IMG/VR virus record: IMGVR_UViG_3300038426_000075
Coordinates: 24,039 to 88,038 of that record
Reading direction: 5' to 3' (one strand)
DNA: 64,000 nt
DNA from: a virus
The translations under genes were made by a program, and so were the position numbers. The notes beneath the pieces were generated by a model. The model was not told the DNA's origin. It ran no database searches and worked only from the letters and a program-made list of their open reading frames with translations. Positions 18,979 to 26,410 of this stretch are shown here, piece by piece (the stretch's first letter is position 1; every line of letters starts with the position of its first letter).

Positions 18979-19479
18979 TTACCCCATAATCCCCATCTGC
19001 GAGAGAACACTTGGTTCCTTCTCCGTTTTAGGTCTCCCGGTGCGTTTCGACGCCTTGTTATCCTTCGGCTGCTCGGCCTTTCCGGTTACCGCCTCAGTCT
19101 TCTCAACTGGCTCGGGCGCCTCATCTTCCATCGCCTCGGCTTGCGCCTGCAGGGACCTGATTTCGGCCAGCAATTCTGCCTTGGTCATCTTCTTGCCGGC
19201 AGCCGGTGGTGCTGGATGATCGGGGGGCAATACTTCTTCCTCGAACTCCGGCCCTCCGAATCTCTGATCCCACCATGCGAGAGCCTTTTGCCTCTGTGGA
19301 TCGGGCAGAGATTCCAAGAGGGATTTGTCTTTTACAGGTTCCCCATTGGGAAGGATGTAATTTCCATCCATCGTCTCAAAGAAATTTCCCTGTTCTGTCG
19401 TAAAATTATGGCGCGTATAGACCTCCACTCCGTTCAAAACCTTTCTCGATCCTTCCGGTACTGTTTGGTTCGGTAACAT
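18979..19479 (-). CDS. Acidic virion-block protein (166 aa)
   Basis: The start has AAGGAGAG upstream and follows the terminator at 19507-19535. Residues 1-90 look folded. Residues 90-160 are a Glu/Ala/Pro-rich helix and linker ending in basic RTGRPKTEKE. The frame continues past the stop into a zinc ribbon (see 18859-18978). Function not recognised. Confidence 0.45.
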   Translation of the reverse strand: MLPNQTVPEGSRKVLNGVEVYTRHNFTTEQGNFFETMDGNYILPNGEPVKDKSLLESLPDPQRQKALAWWDQRFGGPEFEEEVLPPDHPAPPAAGKKMTKAELLAEIRSLQAQAEAMEDEAPEPVEKTEAVTGKAEQPKDNKASKRTGRPKTEKEPSVLSQMGIMG

Positions 19480-19506
19480 AAAGACTCTCCTTTCTGTTTT
19501 GATTTT

Positions 19507-19535
19507 GAAAAAGGTGGGGGCCCGAAGCCCCCACC
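19507..19535 (-). terminator. Rho-independent terminator after beta-helix gene
   Basis: On the minus strand a perfect 9-bp GC stem GGTGGGGGC/GCCCCCACC with a TTCGG loop is followed by TTTTTC. It lies just beyond the stop of the gene at 19558-20547. Confidence 0.8.
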
Positions 19536-19557
19536 CTGAAAGTTAAACGTTAAAAGG

Positions 19558-20547
19558 TTAGCCGGTTAAAGCAACCCATCTTCCACCAGTGCCTGCCCCA
19601 GGAACATCATTACCAAAGAGAAGGCCACTGTCGGATGTTTCCAGACCCGTCACTCCCTGAACGACAGAGTTCTTTAAGAGAACCTTGCCAACACCTCCCG
19701 TTGTGACAATGGTAAAAGCCTGGGTTAGGTTTGCCCCAAAGTTTTGGAACATACAATCCTCGAACAGCACGAAACGATCCATGCCATAAGCCGAGATATT
19801 CATGAACACGCTGCCTACCCCACCCCACTTATCTATATTGCAGCGCCTGAAAATGTTTCTTGGGGCAAGAGTCGCAGCTGTCTGAGCACCGCCGTCAAAG
19901 TCAATTTGTGCATTGGCCACATTCCCACCTTGTATAGTGTCCACACCAATGACACAATCCTCGAAAATATTCTCACCCGTTCTGATCACCAATGAACGCA
20001 TTGCAGCATTACCGGCAGCCAATCCACCCGAGTCTAATCCGGCAGCGATATGACAGTGATTAAATCTCTGCCTGAGTCCGGTAATCAGCATACAAACTGC
20101 CGCATTGGTAATGTGAGCGCCTCCCTGCTGGAATTCTATATTCTGGAAGAAGTTGGCGTTTCCGCTTACCGTGATCATCGGAGTACATGCAGTAATCACG
20201 GTAGCGGGAACAATAATCCTTGCGCGGGGAGAATAAGGGGTTCCCTGATTGGCTCCAATGACAAAGCAGTTACTTTTATGCCAGTCAAATACTGTCGTAA
20301 TGTTATATGTTCCCGGTAGAACTATCAGAGCATCATTCCTCTGATCTTTCATGGCTGTATAGGCCGTAGGTAAATCATTGAAGATGTGATCACCCGGGAC
20401 TCTCTGGTTTGCGAGCCAGACGTGATAATTATCTCCAACGACCGTAGGATCACACAGATAGAATACATCTCCAATTCCGGGTCCTAACTGGAGAGTGCTC
20501 TGAAGCCAAAATCTTAACGATTGGGAAAGATTTCCTAATTTAATCAT
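19558..20547 (-). CDS. Right-handed beta-helix protein near the capsid (329 aa)
   Basis: The start has TGGAGGA upstream and the GTTGCAAT palindrome (20578-20595) lies about 31-48 bases before it. After a helical N-terminus (residues 1-20), residues 60-320 show repeated short beta turns with I/V-x-x-C/N ladders such as CHIAAGLDSG and NIFEDCVIGVD, typical of pectin-lyase-like beta-helices. There is no signal peptide. Location next to the capsid genes suggests a trimeric capsid decoration or a spike. No catalytic residues are assigned. Confidence 0.5.
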   Translation of the reverse strand: MIKLGNLSQSLRFWLQSTLQLGPGIGDVFYLCDPTVVGDNYHVWLANQRVPGDHIFNDLPTAYTAMKDQRNDALIVLPGTYNITTVFDWHKSNCFVIGANQGTPYSPRARIIVPATVITACTPMITVSGNANFFQNIEFQQGGAHITNAAVCMLITGLRQRFNHCHIAAGLDSGGLAAGNAAMRSLVIRTGENIFEDCVIGVDTIQGGNVANAQIDFDGGAQTAATLAPRNIFRRCNIDKWGGVGSVFMNISAYGMDRFVLFEDCMFQNFGANLTQAFTIVTTGGVGKVLLKNSVVQGVTGLETSDSGLLFGNDVPGAGTGGRWVALTG

Positions 20548-20577
20548 GGTAGTCCTCCATAGTTTTCCCCTACAGGT

Positions 20578-20595
20578 GTTGCAATGAATTGCAAC
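20578..20595. promoter_or_regulatory. GTTGCAAT-GA-ATTGCAAC palindrome
   Basis: Perfect 8-bp arms with a 2-base centre sit 31-48 bases upstream of the ATG at 20547. Related sites occur upstream of starts at 54319 (54333-54351) and 59006 (59030-59048). A DNA-binding site is inferred. Confidence 0.5.
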
Positions 20596-20703
20596 CGTAG
20601 GATACTGGTTAAATTGTTAAAGAAATGAAGACCTTCGCCATTGCCAATTCTTCTTTGCCGATCAATCAAAGGACATAACTGTCCCGATGAGCGTCGAAGA
20701 GAT

Positions 20704-20726
20704 GGGGAGAGGAAAATCCCCTCCCC
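20704..20726. other. GC hairpin downstream of decoration gene
   Basis: GGGGAG and CTCCCC arms close a near-perfect stem with an A/T-rich centre in the 189-base gap between 20547 and 20737. No T-run follows, so it is a weak terminator or RNA-processing structure at best. I see no gene in this gap. Confidence 0.4.
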
Positions 20727-20736
20727 AGTTGATTGT

Positions 20737-21195
20737 TTATGCACTCTGGAGGAAGTTGCTGTTGTTAGCCTTGACTTCCGGCCTTGGATAAGCCTCGAAC
20801 CAGGGCCTCCACATCCCGGAGCCTCCACCACTATTAGCGGTGAACACCAATTCATCGCCGGCATTGAGCTTTACGGGAGCAACGACTACTACTCCGGCAA
20901 CTGTGGAGTGACAATTCTTCCAGACAATCTTCCCTAATGGAGTCAGGGTCGGAATGGTGACTACAGCCACCGCCGTTGCCGTTGCATCACCCCCAGAGCC
21001 TGGAATCAATCTCCTGGTGACGGTAATGATCATAGCACTTGTATCAAGTGTAACCAGGATCTTGGCCCCGACCGCAAAAAGATCACAGGGCTGATTCACC
21101 CTGCAAAGAACCACTGCACTTGCGGCAAAAGTGCCAATATCAGTTGATGCCACTGCTTCGTTAATCGCTTGAATTTTTGAATCTGTGTAAGCCAT
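20737..21195 (-). CDS. Capsid-associated beta-rich protein (152 aa)
   Basis: Start with AAGGAGG upstream. The protein has an N-terminal helix and then a beta-sandwich-like core rich in Val, Ile and Thr. It follows the major capsid gene and a weak terminator. Position and composition suggest a head decoration protein; no family is recognised. Confidence 0.45.
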   Translation of the reverse strand: MAYTDSKIQAINEAVASTDIGTFAASAVVLCRVNQPCDLFAVGAKILVTLDTSAMIITVTRRLIPGSGGDATATAVAVVTIPTLTPLGKIVWKNCHSTVAGVVVVAPVKLNAGDELVFTANSGGGSGMWRPWFEAYPRPEVKANNSNFLQSA

Positions 21196-21249
21196 TTTTA
21201 TTACCTCCTTATCTTTTTTGAACTACTTTAAATTCGGGTTGAGAAATAA

Positions 21250-21271
21250 GATGGGCCATGTTCGACCCATC
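21250..21271 (-). terminator. Weak terminator after major capsid gene
   Basis: The hairpin GATGGG/CCCATC with a 10-base loop is followed on the minus strand by TTATTTCTC. It lies 30 bases past the capsid stop and could partly reduce downstream transcription. Confidence 0.45.
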
Positions 21272-21286
21272 CCTACAAGTAATCTC

Positions 21287-21300
21287 TACGCAGATGCGTA
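21287..21300. promoter_or_regulatory. TACGCA-GA-TGCGTA palindrome, site 2
   Basis: Perfect 6-bp arms with a GA centre lie immediately after the capsid gene stop and 92 bases before the next ATG. Confidence 0.6.
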
Positions 21301-22260
21301 TTACGAGCTGGAAATGTAGCAGCCCTTCACTTTTCCAGCTGTTGCGGTCAATGGCCAAACGAGTCCGAGGCCAAGAACCCCATACCATGCCGCTGAATTT
21401 AACCGACCATGATCCTGTCCGAAGTTAACCTGCACTCTGACCTCCGGCGTTTCCGCCTCGATCATAGCTGCAAAGTCGTCTCCGAGGATGATCCCTTCAC
21501 CAAGAACAGAATTCGTCCCCGCGTTATTTTTGAGACAGACAGTGTCCTTGATTTCGATACACCGGATACTCTCAATCTTTCCAACCTCGGAGTTATGGAA
21601 GACATCCCCTTCACGGAGATATTGCTTCCAAGTTTCAAAGTTGTCGTCATTCTTGACGCCCCTCATTGCCTTTGTGGCGAGCAATCCAATATAGTCGTCA
21701 CCCTCGTAAGGATCTACGATATAGGTGTCAGCAAAGGCATCCCTGATCGCTCCCAGATGAGCGATGTTTACGTTGACAAGGGCTGCTGTAACAATGGTCC
21801 CGGTTTCAGTGAAGGTCCCTCCTGTCAGAGAAGTAGGGGTGTATGTCAGGTAGGTGGTCTTCATGACGGTTGCCGCAAGTCGGTCCAGGGCCTTTGTCAT
21901 CTGCTTTCTGAGGGCTTTCTGAATCGGGTCCTGCGGGTCGAATTTGGAAAGCAATTGGGACATATGGCTGAATGTCACCGCACGGCCATACTCTGCAACT
22001 GTGATCGCCGTGGTGGACAGAGCAAAGTCGTCCACGGGGATCCTGTCGTGCTCCGAAAGAGCAGCACTTGTGGGCTGGGTCAAAAGATCAGCCCGGGTAA
22101 GGGTTTGTGACTCGCCGCGTTTCTTCCCGAAGCCAGGTTCGGTCCTGACGAAATCCATGAACTTGGACTCGACAATAGACTGTTCACGAAGCTTCGCACT
22201 CAAAGCATTATTCTTGTAGACGCCTGTGGGAGCGCTAAACTCCCAGGTAAAATCTGCCAT
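21301..22260 (-). CDS. Major capsid protein, N4-gp56 family (319 aa)
   Basis: Start with AAGGAGG upstream. Length and features match the N4-gp56 major capsid family (HK97 fold): an N-terminal YKNNALSAKLREQ arm, a central region with the SHMSQLLSKFDP and AATVMKTTYLTYTP segments, and a C-terminal AWYGVLGLGLVWP motif. It follows the scaffold gene. It would form the icosahedral shell. Confidence 0.85.
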   Translation of the reverse strand: MADFTWEFSAPTGVYKNNALSAKLREQSIVESKFMDFVRTEPGFGKKRGESQTLTRADLLTQPTSAALSEHDRIPVDDFALSTTAITVAEYGRAVTFSHMSQLLSKFDPQDPIQKALRKQMTKALDRLAATVMKTTYLTYTPTSLTGGTFTETGTIVTAALVNVNIAHLGAIRDAFADTYIVDPYEGDDYIGLLATKAMRGVKNDDNFETWKQYLREGDVFHNSEVGKIESIRCIEIKDTVCLKNNAGTNSVLGEGIILGDDFAAMIEAETPEVRVQVNFGQDHGRLNSAAWYGVLGLGLVWPLTATAGKVKGCYISSS

Positions 22261-22274
22261 GGTTTATTTCCTCC

Positions 22275-23312
22275 TTATGGTGAGTGACGGAGTTTCCTCC
22301 TTTCGAGAGCTGCTCGTTGAGCATCGCCCATCGTATGAGAGGCCTCCGGTTCTTTTTTGGTTGTTACCTTTGAACCGCGCCCAAGGACTTCAAGATTCTC
22401 TTGGTTCTCCTTTTCCTTAAGGGCACGTTCCCTTTCCTCGCCTCTGAGTTCATCAACGAAGTCTTTGCATAACTTGGCGGTCTCTTTGATCTGGTCTTCC
22501 ATAGGGAGTGATTTTGAGACGTCCGTTGAGAAGTCCCAGAACAGTCGAAGAATACGTTCCTTCTCCTTCGGACTGGTCTTGTCAGAAATCAAGCCAGCCT
22601 CTTCCAAGGCGGTATCGACTGCGGATATAACGGCCTCCTTGTTTCTCTTGGCTTCTTCACGCTCCTCGAATGCGAGATTGGCAATCTCGGTTTGTGCCTC
22701 GGCCCAAACAAGGGCTACCTTTCCGTTATATTCCCCCATCTTCTTCTGGTAGTCGGCCCACTTGGTATCAAACTCCGGATCGTCTCGATCCTGTGGTGGC
22801 ACGGGAGATGGTATGGCCGCGGCCTTGGCAATGGTATCATCGGCAACCTTCTGGCGTTTCACACTCCATGGGTTTTCGGCAGCGGCTGTGACCGGGGCTT
22901 TACTGGCGGCTTCGTCCACGCGCTTTTGAAGATCTGAAACAACGGTTTCCAGCTTCTTAGCCTTTGTGGTAGCCTCCGTCATCTTCTTTTTGGCCTCTTT
23001 GACAGCCTTCTCAGCAGCTGCTTGGTCCTTGTACTCAAGGCGGGCCTCTTCTTCTTCCTTTTCCTTACCCTCACCCTCGACCTTCTTCAGCTCTTCAGCC
23101 GCTCGATCCTCTTCAGCCTTCTTCTGCCTTGCCTTTTTTTCCTCCACTTCCTTTTCGACCGCTTCGGCACCTATTGCTCCGTGCTCGGGAGATCCCTCAA
23201 ACTTGGCTTTGGACGAATCCTCACCGGGGTCCGCGCCAATCGGGGTATTCCCTTCGTCGGGGTCAAAATCGTCATCCAGATTCAAATCTTTTGCCGTCAA
23301 TGTCTTTGCCAT
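22275..23312 (-). CDS. Scaffolding protein (345 aa)
   Basis: The start MAKTLTAK at 23312 is preceded by GGAGAGAG. The longer frame from 23498 would cross a terminator and a palindrome and is rejected. The protein is highly charged, with a Lys/Glu/Ala-rich coiled coil (about residues 50-150), a Pro-rich hinge and a second helical domain to the C-terminus. This architecture immediately before the capsid gene is typical of phage scaffolds. Confidence 0.75.
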   Translation of the reverse strand: MAKTLTAKDLNLDDDFDPDEGNTPIGADPGEDSSKAKFEGSPEHGAIGAEAVEKEVEEKKARQKKAEEDRAAEELKKVEGEGKEKEEEEARLEYKDQAAAEKAVKEAKKKMTEATTKAKKLETVVSDLQKRVDEAASKAPVTAAAENPWSVKRQKVADDTIAKAAAIPSPVPPQDRDDPEFDTKWADYQKKMGEYNGKVALVWAEAQTEIANLAFEEREEAKRNKEAVISAVDTALEEAGLISDKTSPKEKERILRLFWDFSTDVSKSLPMEDQIKETAKLCKDFVDELRGEERERALKEKENQENLEVLGRGSKVTTKKEPEASHTMGDAQRAALERRKLRHSP

Positions 23313-23383
23313 CGTTTTCACTCTCTCCGAGAGTCCATTTCTGGGTCGGAGTCCTTTCTTGTATTTCCAAGTGCGAATCCTTG

Positions 23384-23397
23384 TACGCATTTGCGTA
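23384..23397. promoter_or_regulatory. TACGCA-TT-TGCGTA palindrome, site 3
   Basis: A perfect copy in the leader between the terminator at 23430-23482 and the scaffold ATG. This leader must carry the entry point for head-gene transcription unless readthrough occurs, so the site is well placed to control it. Confidence 0.6.
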
Positions 23398-23429
23398 TTC
23401 AGGGGCACTGTGGATGCTGTGTAGGCAAC

Positions 23430-23482
23430 AAAAAAGGCGGTCAGACATGAGTGTCGTGGCACCCACGAATGCCGCCTTTTTC
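23430..23482. terminator. Bidirectional rho-independent terminator
   Basis: GGCGG (23436-23440) and CCGCC (23472-23476) close a stem flanked by A6 on the left and T6 on the right, with an inner CGTGG/CCACG stem. It separates the HNH gene from the head-gene transcript. Confidence 0.7.
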
Positions 23483-23545
23483 CAGAATATCTGCCCACTA
23501 AGTGATCAACTTAGTGAGGTTGCTTTTATTATTTCCTATTCAAAT

Positions 23546-23968
23546 CTATATATGTTCATTTCGATCTTTTTCTCTCCACTCTCTTTGATATTCATTATGG
23601 GCCTCATTACACGCTGAACATCTACAGTCTCTATAAGAATATCCAGAATGTGTTCCGTGTGAAATTGGACCTTTCTGTTCCTTTCTGTTCTGCATTGAAT
23701 TGCAACTCAAATGAGCGAAAGCAATGTTATCCATATCCCAAAATAGATTGACATCAACACCCAACCATTTCCGCTTATGCTCAACTGATAAATCTCTGAC
23801 GGTATCAATGAGTTTGCCACATAAATAACACTTATTAAGATCATATTTTTTTAAAAGATCGAATAAAATCATCTTTCTTAGTCGATGGGTTGCCGTTCCA
23901 AAGGACATACCCAAAAAATCACTCTTCCTTTTGTTACATTTCCAATGATTTTCCTTTGTATCCCCCAT
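23546..23968 (-). CDS. HNH endonuclease (140 aa)
   Basis: Start with CGGAGG upstream. A core at about residues 45-95 has CYLCG, then DLSVEHK, then the NLFWDMDNIAFAHLSCNS segment, the order of cysteines and His in HNH nucleases. The C-terminus has a second Cys group (CRCSAC). It lies between scaffold and a tRNA gene as a probable homing element. Confidence 0.75.
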   Translation of the reverse strand: MGDTKENHWKCNKRKSDFLGMSFGTATHRLRKMILFDLLKKYDLNKCYLCGKLIDTVRDLSVEHKRKWLGVDVNLFWDMDNIAFAHLSCNSMQNRKEQKGPISHGTHSGYSYRDCRCSACNEAHNEYQREWREKDRNEHI

Positions 23969-24018
23969 GCTTTGACCTCCGTCTTTGATGGGAATTTTTG
24001 TTACTTTATCTTTCTATA

Positions 24019-24095
24019 TGGTAGCGGGAGCCAGATTCGCACTGGCGACCTCCGGGGTATGAGCCCGGCGCGCTTACTGCCTGCGCCATCCCGCA
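24019..24095 (-). tRNA. tRNA-Met (CAU), initiator-like, atypical
   Basis: The 77-nt fold starts at 24095 with U1 and ends in an encoded CCA. The anticodon stem is CCGGG/CCCGG, giving the three G-C pairs characteristic of initiator tRNA. Positions 1 and 72 are both U, so they are unpaired as in initiators. The anticodon CAT is at 24059-24061. The D stem GCGC and T stem GCCAG/CTGGC are intact. The T loop is TGCGAAT, with G at the usual U55. The D loop lacks the usual GG pair. Confidence 0.75.
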
Positions 24096-24124
24096 ATCTA
24101 TTCTATATTTGGTATTTCCCTTGC

Positions 24125-24454
24125 TTACCTTCCCAATCTTATCCGCGTCAACCTTTTGGCTGCCGCTTCTCCAATTTGGATATCTCGTCCAAGTTTATCA
24201 AGCATTCCCAAAAGTGTGAGTGCTTTAGGATCAGCATTTAACAACTCCTCTATCCTTTGCTGCAAGTCCTTTTCGATCATGGCCACAAAAAACTTTCCAG
24301 CCCTCGTCTTTAGTTTCTGTTCGGCCTCCATGCCAGCAGAGGCATCCGCTTCAAGCTGGCCCTCCAATAGTTTTTCTCTCTCGGTAGGACCCTTGTTTCT
24401 TGGCCTTCCACTCATGATATCAACTGCCATCCCACCAATGATGCTATCGCTCAT
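24125..24454 (-). CDS. Small helical protein (109 aa)
   Basis: The start MSDSIIGG at 24454 forms an ATGA overlap with the upstream stop. The first 40 residues are polar with an RPRNKGPTE basic patch. The rest is a Lys/Glu/Ala/Leu-rich helical bundle or coiled coil. It is the distal gene of a short cluster next to the tRNA. A DNA- or assembly-related role is possible; nothing specific is recognised. Confidence 0.4.
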   Translation of the reverse strand: MSDSIIGGMAVDIMSGRPRNKGPTEREKLLEGQLEADASAGMEAEQKLKTRAGKFFVAMIEKDLQQRIEELLNADPKALTLLGMLDKLGRDIQIGEAAAKRLTRIRLGR

Positions 24455-24696
24455 GCCTCTCTCCAAATTCCTTTTTCAAGAAACCCATGCCATTTATGTT
24501 CACCCTCATCGAGCAGAATCGAAGGTGAAACTGTTATTGTTCCATCCTCATGCTCGGTAACTTCATGATTGATTAAACTTCCCATATGGCATCCAGGTGG
24601 TCTCATATACCATGTGCCGTACTTATCCTTCCCATACTCACCCTCACACAAAAGAAGGTTTCCCTTTTCGTCTGGATAAGCCCTTCGCCCAATCAT
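24451..24696 (-). CDS. DUF6527-like small protein (81 aa)
   Basis: The central motif with CHMGSLINH, followed by a TITVSPSILLDEGEHKWHG segment and LEKGIWR, matches a small phage family of the DUF6527 type. It is coupled to both neighbours by ATGA overlaps. The family function is not established. Confidence 0.4.
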   Translation of the reverse strand: MIGRRAYPDEKGNLLLCEGEYGKDKYGTWYMRPPGCHMGSLINHEVTEHEDGTITVSPSILLDEGEHKWHGFLEKGIWREA

Positions 24697-24938
24697 CTCC
24701 CCTTCCTCTTCTTTGGGGCATATGAACTCAGGGACGATCCTCGACCGATCGATGGAAACTTAGCCTTTACCGCAGCCCTAACTCTCGATTCAACCGGCTT
24801 ACCAGAGGCTCGAGCCAATGCATTCCTAGCATGGCTAATATTTTGAATCGGATATGAGCCTGATCCTGGTGCCTTGCTTGGTATCGCAAATTGACTCTTG
24901 GAAAGTTTTTTCCTTTCGGAATAGCTTAACTTTGCCAT
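24693..24938 (-). CDS. DUF6582-like small basic protein (81 aa)
   Basis: The start MAKLSYSERKK at 24938 has AGGAGGA upstream. The pattern of YPI, HARNALARAS, and KVRAAVK-like RVRAAVKAKFPSI fits a family of short basic phage proteins with conserved HARNAL and AAVKAKFP segments. The tail is KKRKGR. It is the most conserved-looking gene of this cluster. Confidence 0.5.
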   Translation of the reverse strand: MAKLSYSERKKLSKSQFAIPSKAPGSGSYPIQNISHARNALARASGKPVESRVRAAVKAKFPSIGRGSSLSSYAPKKRKGR

Positions 24939-24964
24939 TTCATTCCTCCTGAGGAACATTGAAA

Positions 24965-25267
24965 TTAAACAGGAATTCTCTTCTTACCCCTCTTTGCCTT
25001 CTTGCCAGTCGGCATGAATCCCGCCAAAGGCGTACCTCTCATTTTCATAACCTTCGATCTCCCGGGAGAAACAGGCCCGCCTTTAGCCCTCGGAATTAAC
25101 GGCTCTTTTAGCTGACGAACTGCCCACGGTTTTGGACCCGTATAAGGAAGAGCAACTCCTCCCTGTGCAACACGATCTTTCATGCTCTTTCCGTAAGGTT
25201 TGTACTTCGGTACAGGAGTGCTGACTCCAATAGCTTCGTTATACTTTTCAAACGGATCTCTTGCCAT
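24965..25267 (-). CDS. Basic protein with C-terminal RGxPL module (100 aa)
   Basis: Start with AGGGGA upstream. The protein is Pro/Gly/Lys-rich. Its last 27 residues (KMRGTPLAGFMP followed by a KKAKRGKK tail) are repeated in the next upstream gene (25290-25529) as KTRGRPLSAFMP plus KKAKRGKK, so the two are paralogues. A DNA- or RNA-binding tail is inferred from charge. Confidence 0.45.
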   Translation of the reverse strand: MARDPFEKYNEAIGVSTPVPKYKPYGKSMKDRVAQGGVALPYTGPKPWAVRQLKEPLIPRAKGGPVSPGRSKVMKMRGTPLAGFMPTGKKAKRGKKRIPV

Positions 25268-25289
25268 CGTCTTTCCCCTTCACTTGAAA

Positions 25290-25529
25290 TTAGACTGCAA
25301 GCCTCTTCTGGCCTTTCTTTCCCCGCTTCGCCTTTTTGGGTGAAGGCATAAATGCAGAAAGCGGCCTTCCCCTCGTTTTCATCAGGGACCGTCCGGGGAG
25401 TCCAGTCATAGGTGCAGCACCTAGACCGGATGCGGGTGGTGACGCTGGCATAGGCATTCTACCAGCCATGGGATTCATTCCCGGGGTACTCGGTCCTCCA
25501 AGCGGAATTCGTTGCTTTTTTCTAGCCAT
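25290..25529 (-). CDS. Basic Met/Pro-rich protein, paralogue of 24965-25267 (79 aa)
   Basis: Start with AGGGAGG upstream. The N-terminus is Met/Gly/Pro-rich (MNPMAGRMPMP). The C-terminal 30 residues share the RG-P-L-AFMP and KKAKRGKK elements with its neighbour. It may be a small DNA-condensing or internal virion protein. Confidence 0.45.
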   Translation of the reverse strand: MARKKQRIPLGGPSTPGMNPMAGRMPMPASPPASGLGAAPMTGLPGRSLMKTRGRPLSAFMPSPKKAKRGKKGQKRLAV

Positions 25530-25533
25530 TTCA

Positions 25534-25710
25534 TTACCTCCCTTTCTTTTTTTTCTTCTTATAGGGCAACCCCTTATCGGGTGTTGCTGCGAAATCGTGT
25601 AGGGCTACTCCGGTCATCTTGAGAATCCCCCGATTCTTCTTATAGACCTTCTCGGGATGATGTTCGGCAAGTCTGGCCAACCTGCCCATTGCTATTGATT
25701 CTGCTGGCAT
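25534..25710 (-). CDS. DUF3008-like small protein (58 aa)
   Basis: The start MPAESIAMGRLARLAEHHP at 25710 has AGGGGG upstream. The LHDFAATPDKGLP segment followed by Lys-rich tail resembles the short DUF3008-type phage family (DFAxT-GLP-K). A long upstream extension in this frame is rejected because it overlaps the next gene's coding sequence. Confidence 0.45.
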   Translation of the reverse strand: MPAESIAMGRLARLAEHHPEKVYKKNRGILKMTGVALHDFAATPDKGLPYKKKKKKGR

Positions 25711-25718
25711 CTTACCCC

Positions 25719-26018
25719 CTATGTGATGTGAACCCCTGCTAATGCAGCGAGAATCAGGACGATCCAGATGATGGCGATGATACAGACAATGAATTTGAGT
25801 ATCTTCGGAAGAAGAGCCCAAATTTTTGCCATCTCTCTTGCCCAATAACCAATCGCCCACAAAGCAATTCCTGCCAAAATGCAGATCACGATAATCAGAA
25901 TGAGGGGGCCTAAAAACCTCGATACGTTGATGCTGCCCCCTGCAAAGGCAACGCTCGGTAAGCTGCATACTGCCATAGCCAATAACCAAAGCCATCCATT
26001 CCTGAGAGATTTAAACAT
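25719..26018 (-). CDS. Membrane protein with signal peptide and hydrophobic segments (99 aa)
   Basis: The first 26 residues form a Sec signal-like sequence ending in a SVAFA cleavage site. Two further hydrophobic stretches occupy about residues 35-58 and 70-92, and the protein ends in a short polar tail. This resembles secreted or inner-membrane phage accessory proteins. It begins the run of exported proteins that continues to 30.9 kb. A holin or receptor-related role is possible. Confidence 0.5.
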   Translation of the reverse strand: MFKSLRNGWLWLLAMAVCSLPSVAFAGGSINVSRFLGPLILIIVICILAGIALWAIGYWAREMAKIWALLPKILKFIVCIIAIIWIVLILAALAGVHIT

Positions 26019-26030
26019 GGTTTTCTCCTT

Positions 26031-26348
26031 TCAATTTAGTTTCTTGAAATTTCTCGTCCCGATATTGTCCCTGCCGTTATACATCCGAACAGGTTTCCAC
26101 GTGGAGTATTTAACTGGCCTACCGTCTGTATTTCGCATCTTCATCACCCGGTCAAATTTTGGTTTCTCTTTGAACAGATTAGATAAATCCTCTTCTTCCT
26201 TTTCCCTTTGGAGCTGAGTAAGAGTAAGAAGCAAACGATCAACCTGATTAGTGTCTGGCCCCGCCGTGCTTGTCGTGGAGCCGGTGCTCGGCAAATAAGT
26301 GGCCGTGGTCCTGGGCGTTTCCGACACTGTTACGTATACAGGGACCAT
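26031..26348 (-). CDS. Hypothetical protein (105 aa)
   Basis: The start MVPVYVTVSE at 26348 follows AGGAGGAGG. The N-terminal third is Ser/Thr/Pro-rich; the remainder is a charged helical segment (QLQREKEEEDLSNLFKE) and a short basic end. A potential 21-codon upstream reading frame overlaps its leader. No family recognised. Confidence 0.4.
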   Translation of the reverse strand: MVPVYVTVSETPRTTATYLPSTGSTTSTAGPDTNQVDRLLLTLTQLQREKEEEDLSNLFKEKPKFDRVMKMRNTDGRPVKYSTWKPVRMYNGRDNIGTRNFKKLN

Positions 26349-26395
26349 GCCTCCTCCTCTCCCTTGGAGCATATTATTAATATAATCTTTTTCAT
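26330..26395 (-). CDS. Possible 21-aa leader peptide
   Basis: An ATG at 26395 preceded by GGAGAGG opens MKKIILIICSKGEEEAWSLYT, stopping inside the next gene. The hydrophobic start and overlap suggest a coupled leader peptide, but chance cannot be excluded. The DNA here contains CTCCAAGGGAG, also seen upstream of 30901. Confidence 0.25.
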   Translation of the reverse strand: MKKIILIICSKGEEEAWSLYT

Positions 26396-26410
26396 GTTTA
26401 TCCTCTCCTC

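Noticed and set aside
21409-22110. A 233-residue plus-strand open frame antisense to the major capsid gene
   Set aside because: The minus-strand frame is clearly the capsid protein with an SD. The plus frame has no RBS or family signature and is a shadow.
22275-23498. A longer scaffold frame starting at 23498
   Set aside because: It would cross the terminator and the palindrome, and its first 62 residues lack scaffold character. The ATG at 23312 has a good SD.
22966-23617. Overlapping plus-strand frames rich in Ser and Phe opposite the scaffold gene
   Set aside because: These are reverse-strand translations of the Lys/Glu-rich coiled coil and carry no gene signals.
25534-25995. A 153-residue extension of the DUF3008-like gene
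   Set aside because: The upstream part overlaps the membrane-protein gene in another frame and has no domain signature; the ATG at 25710 has its own SD.
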